A model generated the notes under the pieces. That model saw only the letters and a program-made list of their open reading frames with translations. It was not told where the DNA came from and did no database searches. 64,000 bases of DNA from Globodera rostochiensis. Taxonomy: Eukaryota > Nematoda > Chromadorea > Rhabditida > Heteroderidae. Numbering within the stretch: the first letter of the stretch is position 1; each line of letters starts with the position of its first letter. This document shows positions 10,179-23,121 of this stretch, piece by piece. Location: positions 5,067,456 through 5,131,455 of the forward strand of contig JAEVLN010000002.1 in assembly GCA_018350325.1 (NCBI GenBank). The letters are read 5' to 3'. The translations under genes were made by a program, and so were the position numbers.

Positions 10179-12826
10179 TTATTAAATTAATTAGTTTAAA
10201 AAAAGAAACAAATAAATATACTGATATAAAAATTACGATTCACAGTACTGCTGTAAAAATGATATACGAAAAACAAGACAAAATTTCTATTAATCCATTT
10301 ATTAATACTTGCAAATAAATTGTAGGGTGCAAAATTGTAGGGATCACAAAGCTGGTTGAGATCGACGTAAATTGTCTGAATATTGATAATTGAATTTACA
10401 AGAAATTAAACAATTTTTTGAGTTCAGTTAAAGGTTTATCACAAAATTTTTTAAAGAGAATAAAATAGGGCATGCAGCTCGCAGTTAATGAATACTTCAA
10501 ATTAATAATTAAATCGAAATAAAGTGAACATTACAGCCTAAAGTTTAGCGAATAATGTACGTATTGAACATGCAGCCAAGTCTGGCTCATATAATGAGAT
10601 AAGATCCAAACAGTTGCATCATATCCAGAGTGCAGTTTAAAATATTCGGAATCTGACACAAGGAGCCTGTATTGACGGTGTAGTAGCTTTTCAACAAATC
10701 CATTTATTTAAAATTTTAAATTATAAGTGACAAATAGTAAAATATTAAATTTTTTAGTAAGATCCAATAATACATTTTTGCTGATTGTATATTATTTTAT
10801 TTAATTTTTAAAACTCGAAAATGTGAACAATTGTAAAGTTAACTAGGATTTGTCGAATTCAACAAAGAGAAAATGGGATAAAATTGGTGAGCAAGATAAA
10901 GAAGGTTAACGGAAATAAATAACCGTTTGCCCAATAATACTTTTGCTTTAAATGCTCATCCGTTTCTTCTATGTTGCCTAAATTGCCCTTTTTGGTTTGT
11001 TAATTAAGATTCAATTTGGTTAGAATTTGTTAAAAATTATATTTTAATGACTGGGCCCCAGTGGTACGAGTATTGTTATTAGATGTGCCGATTTGTTTCG
11101 AGCTTCAAACACCTAATAATTTTGTTTCTAAAATTTTAACAGATTTTTACCTGAACTAAATTATTTATAGCTGTTAAGGTTTTATGGCGTTAATCCATTT
11201 GCGTCCTTTTTTTCATTTTTATTATTTTCAATAAGTTTTTTCATAAGTATGAAAATTGTTTAACATGCAAAAATTTTTTATAATCTTTATTTAATTATTT
11301 TCATCACTTTCATTCATCACTAATAGTTTTTGTTTTTTATTGATGCTTATAAATTGAAAATGATTTGAAAATTCTTTTATTTTATTAAAGAATATGCAAT
11401 AACATTTTATGTGTTATTTTACCAAAAGAATAATATATATTTTGCATTTAATAAATGTATGAGAGTATGCATAAGTTTCTATTTGTTTAAGATTTCATTG
11501 GTAAGTTTGAATTATATGGAGCAGAAAGCAATGCCGTGAAAAAAACAGAAAATTCGTTGAGAATTGGTGAAAAGACGAATATTAAATTTGAAAGCAAGCC
11601 TTTATTTAATTTATTTTTGCTATTAAGTTAAAAAAATATTTATTGAATTGTTTTATTTATGGAGGTAGTAATATGTAGCTGATTATTAAGCTCTTTTTCG
11701 TTCTTATCTTTTCAGTTGATTGTTTCAATAGATTGACCGATTTTTCGAAATTTCTTTTTATTTTTATTAGGTTGGTCTTGCATTTTTTTTGGTAGTGTTT
11801 GTTAATAACCGTTTATCTTCTTTATTTTTTTAATTACCTAAATTAAACTCAGATTAAATCCTTAAATTTTCCGACAATTATAGAATTTAATAGCATTTTT
11901 ATAAAGACCTGAATCGAATGTTATTCTTATTTATCTTTTTCTTCTTCTTAGCCTTCGTAGGTTTAGATAGTTTCTTTAAACTTTGCCTGAATTTCTATTT
12001 TTATCTGTTAAAATTTATTGGACGATTTAAATAAGCTGTAATCATTTAATTAGTTTTCATTTCAAGCTAATTCTTAATAAATTAGTATATTTTGTTGAAA
12101 TATTAAATTTAATTCAATTATAAACACGGTTCTATTCACATTTAATAATTAAAATACTATTTTGCTCTTGCAAATTTCCTTATAAATGTAATTTTTAATT
12201 ATTCTGCCTTGATTAAAGGGGGATGGTTGACAAATTGGATTTGTGTGAAGCCCTTTAATTGGCCAAAGAGTTGAACCATGTGTTGTGTTCGCCAATGAAC
12301 AAGCTCAAGATCAAGTTTTGTTTTTTTAGTAGTGCAAGGTGTTTCTTGCTTAAATTAATATTATAGATAGCAATAGTTGCCCTAATTGAATTTCATTTGA
12401 GGAATTAATTTTGGTAAAAAAGAATGTTTTTAGTTATCACGTTTATTTTGGTTATTCTCATTGAGTATAACTTATTCATTTATATTTATTTATTTCTCAT
12501 ATCAAATTTTAAATAATTCCGAATCATTTGGCTCTGTGTATAATTTATTTTCAAAGGCAATGCAGATTTAACCGTCCTGGAATATTTATTTAACTTCGTT
12601 TATTAATTGAAATATGTCGAGTATATTATGCATTTTCCTAAATTATTAATTTTTTTTTTTTTGTGTTAATTCCATAAACAAAAATATATGAATAATTTTC
12701 AATTATTTTGTAATTGCGCCCTTTTCAATATTTTACCCTAAACTTTTTTATGTTCATTTTTCCAGTTCTAAAGTATGTTGTTTAAAACAAAAATTTTGAA
12801 TTAATTTATTAAATACATTTACTCAC
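10179..12826. other. AT-rich stretch without a recognised gene
   Basis: The plus strand becomes T-rich again at about 10.75 kb. A small GC-richer patch at 11040-11110 is open on the plus strand (DWAPVVRVLLLDVPICFELQ) but has no clear splice sites. A motif near 12220 repeats one near 289. Confidence 0.4.
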
Positions 12827-12928
12827 TTGCATCCATGCTGAGATTTTTTGATGGCAAAAGTTTAAAGAGACGCTGCATTCGTTATGCTTATGTTTTTTCA
12901 TTGCAATGCCCCAAAGGCACTTTCTCAT
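12827..12928 (-). CDS. Possible first coding exon with canonical donor
   Basis: Starting at an ATG (12928), 34 codons are open (MRKCLWGIAMKKHKHNECSV and onward to QKISAWMQ). They end at an exact consensus donor, CAA|GTGAGT. The frame is also open upstream of the ATG to about 12970, so the true start could differ. The peptide is basic with three cysteines. The family is unknown. Confidence 0.27.
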
Positions 12929-13029
12929 ATTGTTGCGCTTGGGTCCAGTGCGGAACCGCAAATCCGCATTAAAAAATTATTTTATTTTTTTTTTTAAAGT
13001 TTTTATGCTTCGTCAATTCCACGACAATT

Positions 13030-13176
13030 TCTTGTCTATGTCATAAAAATGGTTTAAATACTGTGTACATACAATAAATTTTTAAAAAATCGTGTTTTTT
13101 TGTGGTTACAAAGGTAGATTTTTTATTTGCATTCAACCACCAAAACAGCATTTTGGACTCTTCAAGCCCAAATACA
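13030..13176 (-). CDS. Open exon-like block on the minus strand
   Basis: Behind a possible acceptor (TCAGTTACACAAG) the minus strand is open for 48 codons, beginning ARQHVFGLEESKMLFWWLNA. The block lies just upstream, in the minus direction, of the candidate at 12827-12928. It may be an exon or a transposon remnant. The product is unknown. Confidence 0.22.
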
Positions 13177-14221
13177 TGCTGTCGTGCCTTGTGTAACTGA
13201 CATTAAGCAAATTTAAATTTTTTGTTTTGATCACAAATTATTTTTGAATTTAATGCATTGTCATGTTGTTGTCTGGTTACTTTTTGGTTATACACCATAT
13301 TAGCAGTGTGAAAACGAATTGTTTTAATAATTCTTTTTTTTTTTGAAAAATAGCTTTATTAGAACTATATTTGTCTCTATTCACTTCAAAAACGTAAAAC
13401 TACGAGATTCCTTTGTTGTAATTCGTAAAGCTCGAATTATATTATTTAATAATTATTCTTAAACTTGAATCTTTTGTTAATTATTTAAAAAATAATTAAC
13501 TTAAATATTTATGGTGTAAAAAGCTCTTTTTAACTTGTATTAAACTTTTTATTTTTAATTTACTATATTTAATTTAAGGTAATTTTTCACAAATTTGATT
13601 TATGCTAAACAAATGTTTTCATTTGCATATTTAAATTATAATTAAGATTTTTTATTGTTGATAAATTTCCGGTCCCGTACTACCCAATTATTTAATATGT
13701 TAAAAGTCATCATTATGGTTAATATTCTTGCTGTATTTGTTGGTCAATGCGCGCGTGCCTAAATTTTTCGTTTACCTCTCTGGCCTGATCCTTAGCTAAC
13801 ATATCATTTTTTGCACATTTCAACGTAATTAAATCTCCGTAAGGACTCGATATTTATTTAATTAATTGTTAAATTTAAATCTTTTTTTCATCAATATTCC
13901 AATCGTCATGGTATTGCTTGGTTGGTAATAATGTGGAATATTTTTATTTCACCTTTAAACTTTTGAATTTTGTAAATAAAATATTTTAGTTAATGTTGAA
14001 GAATGAAGCGACATGACATAGAACAATGATTCGAAATCATCTTTGCGGCTTTTGGTTTTAAATTTATATTTTAGATTTATTTTTCTGGTTCACTGGACCT
14101 TACACTGCAAGCTTATAAAGTGTTCCGATCATATTTTAAAATTTTATATTTATAAATAGCTCTTCAAAATTATTAATTTGAATAAATTTGGTAATTTTAT
14201 TAATAATTTTATTTGATTCAG

Positions 14222-14284
14222 ATTTCCCGTCTAAAACTGGTCCTGAGGAGACCTTTCCCGGACCCATCGCGATCTCTGATCAGG
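14222..14284. CDS. Exon-like island with good plus-strand splice sites
   Basis: Plus: acceptor TTTTATTTGATTCAG, then FPSKTGPEETFPGPIAISDQ, then donor CAGG|GTGTTG. The minus strand is also open from the same island (IAMGPGKVSSGPVLDGKS and on for more than 40 codons). I lean to plus because both splice sites are present there. Confidence 0.25.
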
Positions 14285-16216
14285 GTGTTGTTACATTCAG
14301 CTCTAAATTTTATTTATATTATCTAAGCGCTTTTTTCAATAAATAAATGAGCTGTTAAATTATAATATTCTATTTTTTATTTTTGGCGGGTTCTTATTAG
14401 CAGTTGAATTAAAGATAATTTTTTATCAATATTAATTATATTTAAATTTAATTTATTTAGTTTTACGATGTATTTTTTGTTTTCCCTCTTGTGAGAGCTT
14501 TTGTGAAGTTGGGGAAATAATGTTCAACATTTTTTTATTAACCGACTTCGTGGATTTCTTGTATTGATATTTGTATTGGCGCTCACCGTTGAATTAATCA
14601 ATGTTAACAATGCATACACTTATAGGTGGCCACCAAATTTTTGATGTGCAGCAATTGACAAACAAAAACTATTTAATTTTATCAATTAAAAAATATTTTA
14701 ATTTGTTGAATGAAACTTGAAAATAATGTTCTTGATACTAATTTAACATATTTTATTTGCAGGGCTAAGATTTGTAGCCTCGAAAAGCTCAAAATAGGCG
14801 TCTAAATACGTGAAAAAAAAGTTGCCAAATAGGCTCCAAAAACCGTGCATATAAGCAAAGATAGGTGAAAAATGAGTAAAAAACAATTATGTCAACTTGT
14901 GTTTTTACATGGAAAATTACCAATCAGATTAAAAAAAAAAATTTTCATACAGGGGCCAGAAAATAAAGCCTAAATCATTAAAGAAATAAGAGCAAATCCT
15001 TATTTCATATCATTTCTTAAAATTAAAAAACTTTTTTTCGGGATATCAAAAATGCTTGAAATTTTGGTCTTTAAGGGTATATTCTCTACTAAAAAAAAGT
15101 TCGTGCGTTTTTGGGCAAAAAACAAATTTTCTGGAGGATATTTTTTCTAAGTTTTCAGTTTTTAAAAAGCCGAAATATGAAATGAACGAAAAAAACTGAT
15201 TCAGGTGATAAGTTTTTTCCTTTGACGACGTGATTATGATTGATACAATTCTGCTGAAACATGACTTTCAAAATCTTTTCTTGATTTAAAATGTTTATTT
15301 TGCAAAAAAATTGTGGGCAGCCAAAAAAAGAAAAATTCTGCGAATATTAAAAAGAACAATCACATATATAAATACTTTTTTTAAAGATTTGTCCTTTATT
15401 TGGGGTACACGTCTTTTTTTGTTTTTGGCAAATTGTTTGTTATTAGTTTTCGACATTTTTGTATTTTTAAATTCTAACGTTAAAACGGTTCATATTAATC
15501 ATTCCCTTGTTCTAAACCGAAAGATATCTTTGCTCTTACAATATGGTAATTTTAGTTTTTTTTTTTAAATTTTAGTTTGTTCCCCTGGTTAAATTTATTT
15601 ATAGAGTGTTATAAATATCAAGGCAATGCAACTTAGTTCATTCATGTTTTCTGTTTAAACTATAAGGACTGCACAATCAACACAAAAAAACACGTAACCG
15701 CGTTTATTAGGTGATACTGACATTATTTTAATTAATTTAATGTGAGTTTAAAAGTTTTATTATAAGCAGTATAATTGTTGCAAATGGCCAAAGAAAAACG
15801 GCTGTCATCAATTGGCAATCAATAGCCATCACCACTCCTCCTCACGTACTCTGCGAATAATTCCATGTAATAAAAAAAAATTATAGTGTTGAGTGTATTA
15901 TTTTATTTATGTATTTGTCTATTAGAAGATTAATTAATGAATTTTGTGATTTTTAATTTATTATCAGCAGAAAATGCTCAGATTACTCATAAAATTCTGT
16001 CTATATCTATACTCATTTATTAGAACATTTAATGCATTATTATAGGCATAAAATGCTGCAGGATTAGCCCATAAATAGTATCATTCGTTTTAAATAATTT
16101 TTGATAATTATAATTAATTTTGTCTTCAATATATTTGTCTATTTTAGGTTTGCTTTTTTTAAATAATAGTGACATCGTTTCTGGCTTTCAGTAATTTTTT
16201 TTTCTTCTTACTACCT
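14285..16216. other. AT-rich stretch
   Basis: Apart from the dispersed repeat at 15422-15554, nothing was recognised. Confidence 0.4.
15422..15554 (+). repeat. Dispersed repeat, copy 1
   Basis: About 130 bp match 32911-33042 in the same orientation with a few changes: shared blocks include GCAAATTGTTTGTTA, TTTTCGACATTTTT and ATCATTCCCTTGT. The family is unknown and no coding potential was seen. Confidence 0.75.
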
Positions 16217-16434
16217 TGCAGATTTTTAATTTTTTTTTAATACAATTTTTGTAGATCATTTTCTCTTGAAACGAGCTTTATGTATAGTTTTAAAAGAGAC
16301 GCAGCTCTGAAAGTGTCCAAACGAGTGCATGGACAAGATGTCCAGAACTCATTCGTCCGGGCCCACCAGTTAAGATTTTTAATTTTGTTTAATACACTTT
16401 TTGTAGATCTTTTTTTTCTTGAAAATAGTTTCAA
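16217..16434. repeat. Local direct duplication around a GC-rich spacer
   Basis: The unit AGATTTTTAATTTTnTTTAATACAnTTTTTGTAGATC occurs at about 16220-16258 and 16371-16410. Between them is a GC-richer spacer with TGGACA-AGA-TGTCCA (16330-16344), the same palindrome type as at 4498-4512. The 65-codon minus-strand frame across it is probably spurious. Confidence 0.5.
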
Positions 16435-16517
16435 AATATCTCGGCTTTTGTTATAATTTAATAATATAATTCATGAGTAAAATTATTTATTTTAATATTA
16501 TTGTATTGGCATATTAC

Positions 16518-16618
16518 GTTATCATGAGCCAGCGTGTTTAAAAAGTCTCGTTGTGTGGAGACGCCGGTGTTTGCCCGACCCAAATATGACTCAGTAGGCT
16601 CATTCCCAAATCCCGCAG
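16518..16618 (-). CDS. Internal exon, unknown protein
   Basis: Acceptor AAATCTCATGCAG and donor AAC|GTAATA bound 101 nt. One frame gives 33 open codons (AGFGNEPTESYLGRANTGV, then STQRDFLNTLAHDN), which stay open for 53 codons in total. Composition and residue use look coding. The exon takes one carried base and ends in phase 0. The plus strand is open over a shorter span (VETPVFARPKYDSVGSFPN) and also has weak sites. No family was recognised. In the minus direction the next candidate exons lie far off. Confidence 0.4.
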
Positions 16619-17242
16619 CTGCATGAGATTTTTTTTAATATTCTCCCCTCTTTTTCTTTATATAACAAAAAAATAAAAAAATATATTAAACCCTTTGAAT
16701 TATAATTGAGATTATTTATAAAGTTAATTTATTGTCATCGAGCTCACATTTGGGTAATTAAACTCGCAAGCTGCAGAAATTTTTAATTTTATAACAGTTT
16801 AAGCAAAGTTTTACTATACGACGATCCCCATTGGCTCAAATTTATTACCTTATCAATAATTTAATTCTTGATTGGCTTTATATTTAGTCTTGTGCCCTCC
16901 CTCAACGAACATCATGACCATGATTAAGTTAAATCTCTGACGTTGACATTGCTATGTAGGTTGTCGGTTATTATGTATAAGTTAAAGCATGCAAGGTTTT
17001 TAAAACAAAGAACCAAATTTTTTTGTTTTCAAATATTTTAAAATAAAATAAATATATTAAACCGCCTTTTGATTATTTATTTTATTATTTTGTCGTTTAA
17101 TAAGATTTGAGTTTTAATTAATCATCGTTTATTAAATTAAAAAATTTTATTAAGCATACAAGTTATTTATTACTGTTTTATTACAAGCCTTATGCTAAGA
17201 AAAGTGCATTTTTTTATAAATATCGATTTTGTTTTATCGTTT

Positions 17243-17313
17243 AAAATCTAATTTTTTTGTCTTTAAATAATTTAGTTCAACTAAATTATTTAAAGACAAA
17301 AAAATTAGATTTT
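17243..17313. repeat. Perfect 71-nt palindrome
   Basis: Arms of 35 nt (17243-17277 and 17279-17313) are exact reverse complements around a single C. The arm starts AAAATCTAATTTTTTTGTC. Copy B has only the left-arm sequence in diverged form, so the palindrome arose in copy A after the duplication. Confidence 0.9.
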
Positions 17314-18509
17314 TTAAATAATTATATTTAGAATTTTTAATTAACTTGTTAATGGGGGGAGCCATGGCCCTAATCCAGGATGGGGAAGGGGCGGGTCGCA
17401 ATTTCGTTTAACCTGATGCATTTAAGCTTCTAGTTTGATTTATTATAGATTTTTATGTACACAATAGTATGATTATATAAATTTTTATGTAATTTTTTTT
17501 TGAAGATTGGACGCTCATTCAATGTAAAATATAATTTATTTATAAATTTTAATGTACTTTTTTTTGGTTGAAGACCCGTTCATACAAAAACTATTGCTGT
17601 TTCTTTGTTTTGACCACAGAATAGAAGTGTTTTTACTCTCGCTGAGCACGCATCAATTTCTGAAGTTAAAATCGGCAAGCATTGGAAAAATATATGTTTT
17701 ATATATTTTTGATTTGTCGAAATAGGTATATGATATTATTGCACAATTTTGATGGCATTTTAATAATATTCTTGGTTGAAGACCCGCCGCACATACAATA
17801 ACATACAATAATGATATAAAATAACTTACTTTTAAATTTTAATAAATTTTTGGTTAAAGACTTGCCTAATGTCTATTATATTTTATTTATTTTCATTGTT
17901 GAATGTTCCATCCGGTTCTTCTATTTATTTGGATAATTTTTTTAAAAATGGGTTACAATTTCTTCATTTTACATACCAATTTTCACAAATAATTTTTCTC
18001 CCAATATATCAAATGAACCCTACAATTGCAATTTTAGCAATCATTTGGTCAGGATTACTTTCAGATATATTTATTGTTTTTTAGAATTATTTCATTTTTT
18101 TTTCAACTGTGCTGTATGTAACTTTATTTAATAAGTCATTTCTTTTTAAGATTTTCTTTACGCAGGGAAACAACTTTTCTGGTTTTGGTTTTAAAATTAA
18201 CGGCTATTTTTATGGTTTTACCAGATTTATTTTTTAATTATTGTTTAAACAGTGGCCTCCGATTTGATCCATAGTCTGATTTTTTATCATCAAGGTGCTT
18301 GAATCTTGAATATTTTTGACCTTTAAGTGTTCCGGGTTTTTGAGTGCCATAGTATTCTTCGTATAATTCAAAGCAACTCAATTTACTTTTGGATTTCAAC
18401 AAATACTAAGTATTATAATCTATTTTTACGTTTTAACTTTTAAATAAGCTTTTTGTAAACGGCTGAATGAATTGTTGTTTATTATTATCTTCGATTTCTA
18501 ATTTGCGTC

Positions 18510-18601
18510 GTTGGAACGCCCGTGAACTTTATCTCGCACATGTTGTCTGCACAAACTGTCAGAGCTCGAAGGCCAAGTTCGAGCTTCACGTGTTTATTGT
18601 A
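18510..18601 (-). CDS. Conserved island in copy A of the duplication
   Basis: The minus strand behind AACACGTGAAG reads LELGLRALTVCADNMCEIKF then TGVPTTQI with no stop. Copy B at 29025-29117 keeps the frame, with one conservative change. The plus strand is also open (RRWNARELYLAHVVCTNCQ). It could be the exon after the start exon at 20002-20046, since both junctions are phase 0, but no clear donor is seen. The product is unknown. Confidence 0.25.
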
Positions 18602-20001
18602 ATTTTAGTGCTCATGAAATTATTCCACTGTACATAATAGTTGAATATCGTCATTATTTTTATTGAATTTTAAGTTATATTCTATTTAAAATACATTGTC
18701 ACGTTCTTTGATGAGAACCTGTTCCAATACTTTTTGACTTTATCTTTTAATTTATTAAGCATTTTTTATTTGGTAAGTTATTCAAGTATAATTTCCGAAT
18801 TATTTAGAATTATTATTTTCATGCGTCTAATAAAAAATGTTGCCCATCGATTCGAGAAATCGCCAATGTCAAATGAAAATTTTGGCTGTAAAATTTTTTT
18901 TGCCATATTTTTGTATTTTGGCGCCATAATTTGTCCATATTTTTTATTATGAGGAATTGTCACCCTGCTTCAAATCTAGCAAATAATATATTTAATGAGT
19001 AGATTTATTTTCAATAAATAGTTTAAGGCTTTGATTTTTTTACATTCAATGTTACTTGGCTGACCGGTCTATGCATTTTGCCGAGCGCAGTAATCGAAAC
19101 TCAACGCAATTATTAGTAATGATTTTTTAAAATTCGTTTTATATGTCAGATTAAGAAAAGATAAATTATTATTCGGTTAATCAAAAATTTCATGAACCAT
19201 TAAATTCTAAACTTTGTATCTATGTTTAAATATTAATTTTGTTGATTTTTTAATAATTTTATTGTTTAGTAAAACCAAAGGCTAACAATGCAAAACTTTT
19301 TGGCTTATCTTTTCATAACATTAAAAAAATTTACGAAAGTAATCCGGGTCAAGACTTTTATTGTGCAATTAGTTTTGTGAATTTACAAAATCTCTTTTTG
19401 ATTTTATTATTTAAATTTTTTGCTTTACCGGCAAAACCAATGGCGATAATAAAAATTTAGATGTATTTTATTTTATATAAGGCAGTTATAATTCATTTCT
19501 ATTCTGATTATTTAATCATTTCAGATTTTTGTTATGCTCATAGGTGATAATTATAATGTTTAAATTTGCTTTTAAAAAATTATTATATTGGGAAGTGCAT
19601 TTCTTGAGCACCAAATCTGTTTTAATTGAGCGTGGATTAAAACACGACCCAAATTTATTTATTCAATTTATAAAATTTCAAATATAGTGAACTTTAAACA
19701 GAAATATCTAAAATTAATATTAATCATTTAATATTGGTAAGTTCATTTTTTAGTCTTTGTTTTTATTTTATTGAAATGTCTACTTACTAACTTCATTATT
19801 TTGATTTTCTGTTTTGTGTGCCGCCACTTTAACATTGAAGCTTTTTTTGTAATTTAAATGGATGTAAGTCATTTATTGGTAATTATTTTGTATATTCAAG
19901 TCAGGTTCTTTAATATTGTGATAGAAAATTTGATTTTTATATATATTGATGCAAATTTTCTAATAAATTTATTCATAAGAAAATAACAAAACCCTGTTTA
20001 C

Positions 20002-20046
20002 CTCTTGCACCGCTTCAGTGTCATCATACGCGTTGTAGTCGGACAT
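20002..20046 (-). CDS. Possible start exon (MSDYNAYDDTEAVQE)
   Basis: ATG at 20046 opens 15 codons (MSDYNAYDDTEAVQE) that end exactly at a donor, GAG|GTAAAC. Upstream is a GC-richer segment (20047-20110) that could be a 5' leader or promoter. Copy B of the duplication lacks about 50 bp here, including the ATG, all 15 codons and the donor, while keeping the flanks. The acidic N-terminus is not diagnostic of a family. Confidence 0.3.
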
Positions 20047-21125
20047 GATTTCACACGTACAAAAAACACGATGTTCAAGGGCTGACACGTCGCGTTAGCG
20101 GAGGGCAACTTATCATCCATTCAGCATTGAGTTTTAGCAAATAAAGATAAATATCTAATTATTTTTGCAAATTATTTATTTAATTTAAAAAATGCTTTAC
20201 AAATCAACTAAGTTGTTCTGCATTGCTATTACTCGCGTCTATTTAAAATATTTGTAAAGATTTTTCTACAAATTTTTTCAATTTTTTTTATAAAACTTTC
20301 TGTTCCTACATATATTTGCATTTTTAAACGGCAAGACTGTATATGAACTTTTTATCGTTTAATTTTTTTAATCGATTTAATTAGCACCACATTTAAGTTA
20401 AATTTTTTGAGATGCGGCAACAGAAGCGAAATATACGGATCTGACTGAACCTCCACTTGTTTAAGGTTGGTCCGTTGTGAAGCCACCGAACATTCACAGA
20501 ATCAATGCTAAAACAAAAATGCATTGATTAAATCAAATTAGCATCTTTATTACATTCCAAAAGAATTGATTTGAATTTTAAAATTGTAATTATGTATTAA
20601 GTCATTTTATTTTTAGGTTTAATAATGGCTATCAATGGGATGTTTCATTTTTTATAGGTAATCTATGCTTTTTGTTAGTATTTGATATTTTATTTATTTT
20701 ACATATAAGTGTTAAATTATACAGTCGCGGGAATTGAGAAATTTTAAATTATTCATTTCATTTTACTTTGAATTTTATGGTCAGATTTTTTGGGAATGTT
20801 ATTATAATAATTCAATTTCAAAAATAAAATGTTTGATAAAATTATTTGGACGTTTAAAATAGTTTTAATAGTTTTCTTTCTGAAAAAATGTTTGTTTTAA
20901 TATTTTTAATAATGTTTAACTTTAAAGCCTGTTGTGCTTTGATTAATGCAAAATTTTTTATTTTCTTTTACTGTGCTTGATATTTCAATATAATTATTTC
21001 GTTTAGTAAGTGTCGAGAAAGCTTTTTTGCATCACGCTAAACAACTAAAAAATTAGTAAATAATTATAGTATTAAATAAACTTTCTTTTTAAAAATATTT
21101 GTGTTATATTGATTTTGACGTATTA

Positions 21126-23121
21126 ATTAATTACTTAAAAAGTTATTTTTTAAATAATCATAGTGTATGTTTGTTTTATTTCGAATATTATTTTTAATTC
21201 ATCTTTTTTAATAAATCGCCATATACTATTGTATAAACGCTCTTTTGGTTGTAAAGTGGCAAACAAACAAATAAAAATTCTTTTTCAATGTGTATCTTTT
21301 CTTAATTCGTATAAATTTATTTTAAACAGACATCTCCGTCGCCTTGCGAGAAAGAAATTGTAGAGACATACATATGTATTTTATAATATGTCAGCACAAA
21401 GAAAAGTGTAGAGTAGACACATAAAGTAGTATATTTTTTACTTATCTTTAGTTTTTATAATTTTTGAATTTTTTATAATAAATTATTCAGTTTTGTCATT
21501 TGGCATATTGAGTTAATCTTCGTATGGATCTTTAATTGGATTAAAATTGATCTCGAAATAGCTTGTTGAACTATGAGTAATTTTCTATTTAGTTATTTTT
21601 TAATTTTATATTTATTTAATCATCTAATTATGCGCATTTAATTTCATATTTGGGTTGCGATCTTGGTATCGCGAAGCCAACTTGGTATTCGTTTCGTTAT
21701 TATAGACTTTACCTATTTCATGATCTTTCAAAAGAATTTAACACATAACCGAATTGATTTATACAAAACATTAAAAGCCTGATCGCGCAGAAAGGACCAA
21801 ATTTGATAAAGATTTTATTGCATGCTTTTCGTTTTTTTTCAATAGTATTTAGTTTATTTTCGTCAAGTTTGTTTCTCGTAAAATTTTTGTATTCTTTAAT
21901 AATATTGATAGTAAGCTATTCTCGTAGAAACGATGAACTGTGAACTGTATTTTTTAACTTATTTTAAATAGTTAATTTAACAAATTAAACTTTGAGAGAT
22001 AAATTATTTTTACTAGTTGCTGTTTTGTATTTTATTTATTAAACATTGTAAAAATTACATTTAAATCTTTTGTCAACAATCATCTTGACGTTCATAAATA
22101 ATTTTTTGTTTTTTTAAAAATTTGTTATCGACTTAATAGTTTCATTTTTTATATATTTCATAAATATTTCCAGCATGTTTTATTGGCAATTGTTAGCTGT
22201 CAAACGGGGTGTTGCTCTTAAAAAAAATAATACGCTAAGGCTTAATAAGGAGGATCGCAATTTTAATATTCTGAATTTTATTGGAATTAACTTTTATATA
22301 TTTACGTAAATCATGGATAATTTATTATATTTAACGATTGATTTTATTAAACAGCAGATTATTAAAAAATTAAATTTTGGATTAAAGAGCTTTGTCGCAG
22401 CTCACATCTTGCATCTTTTTGTGAAATTTTATAGATTGGTAAATTAAAAGTATTACCTTCATTTTGATTTTTAATTTTACAGAATTTTAATTACAAACCA
22501 CCTCGACGAAATTTTTATGTGTAAAATTTAAACTTCATAATAAATTGGAAGTATCATTTTTAATTAAAGTTTACACAATTTTTTAATCGAACATAGCGGA
22601 GCAACATTTTACGAAGACCTTTTTAAAAATTAAAGCATGTTTGTTTTATGCCATCATATTTCAAATATCAGTAAATCCGTTCTTATTATGTAGATTTTTG
22701 AAGTATATTTTCCAATTAGATATAAATAGCTGTATTTAATGTTTTATTTATTTTTTAGTTTAACAATTTGACTTCGCTATGACTTTGCTGTAAATGGTAG
22801 AAGGACTAAGAATAACAACAGCATTATTTGGTTAGGAGCCGAGGTGGGATGATTCCAGGGTCTGTATTCAGTGAGCAAAAATGTCAGCTAGTTTTTTCAA
22901 TTATTTTAAATTGATTGACATCAGCGTGAATTAGAATTTTTCTTTAGCAAATGCGCCCTCCTTGTTGTTTTGTTTTTGATTTTACAATTTTTGTTTTCGT
23001 AATTATAGTAAGCTAGGAACTCATTTATTTTCATGTCAATTTATATTTTATTATTTCTTTTGACCAACATCTAAATACACTCCCCGTATTGCCTTCTCGC
23101 TCTTTATTTTGCTTTAAAAAC
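21126..23121. other. AT-rich stretch between duplication copy A and the inverted repeat
   Basis: T-rich DNA. A GC-richer patch at 22790-22865 is open on both strands for short distances but gives no firm exon. Confidence 0.4.

Larger units (their letters stand above)
17218..21125 (+). repeat. Large direct duplication, copy A
   Basis: The segment matches 28171-31495 in the same orientation through many blocks. Examples are CAGGATGGGGAAGGGGCGGG at 17378 and the matching site in copy B, the GCGTCGTTGGAACGCCCGTG island, and ends near GACGTA(T/C)TAAT. Copy A is longer (3.9 against 3.3 kb) because of many indels. It contains two possible minus-strand coding islands (18510-18600 and 20002-20046). 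It may be a segmental duplication or two copies of a large non-autonomous element; no termini or target duplication were found. Confidence 0.85.

Noticed and set aside
22824..22861. Minus-strand PGIIPPRLLTK behind an acceptor, reminiscent of the DPG motif of DHHC palmitoyltransferases
   Set aside because: Only about 12 codons before a stop, with no donor and no DHHC cysteine-rich domain nearby.
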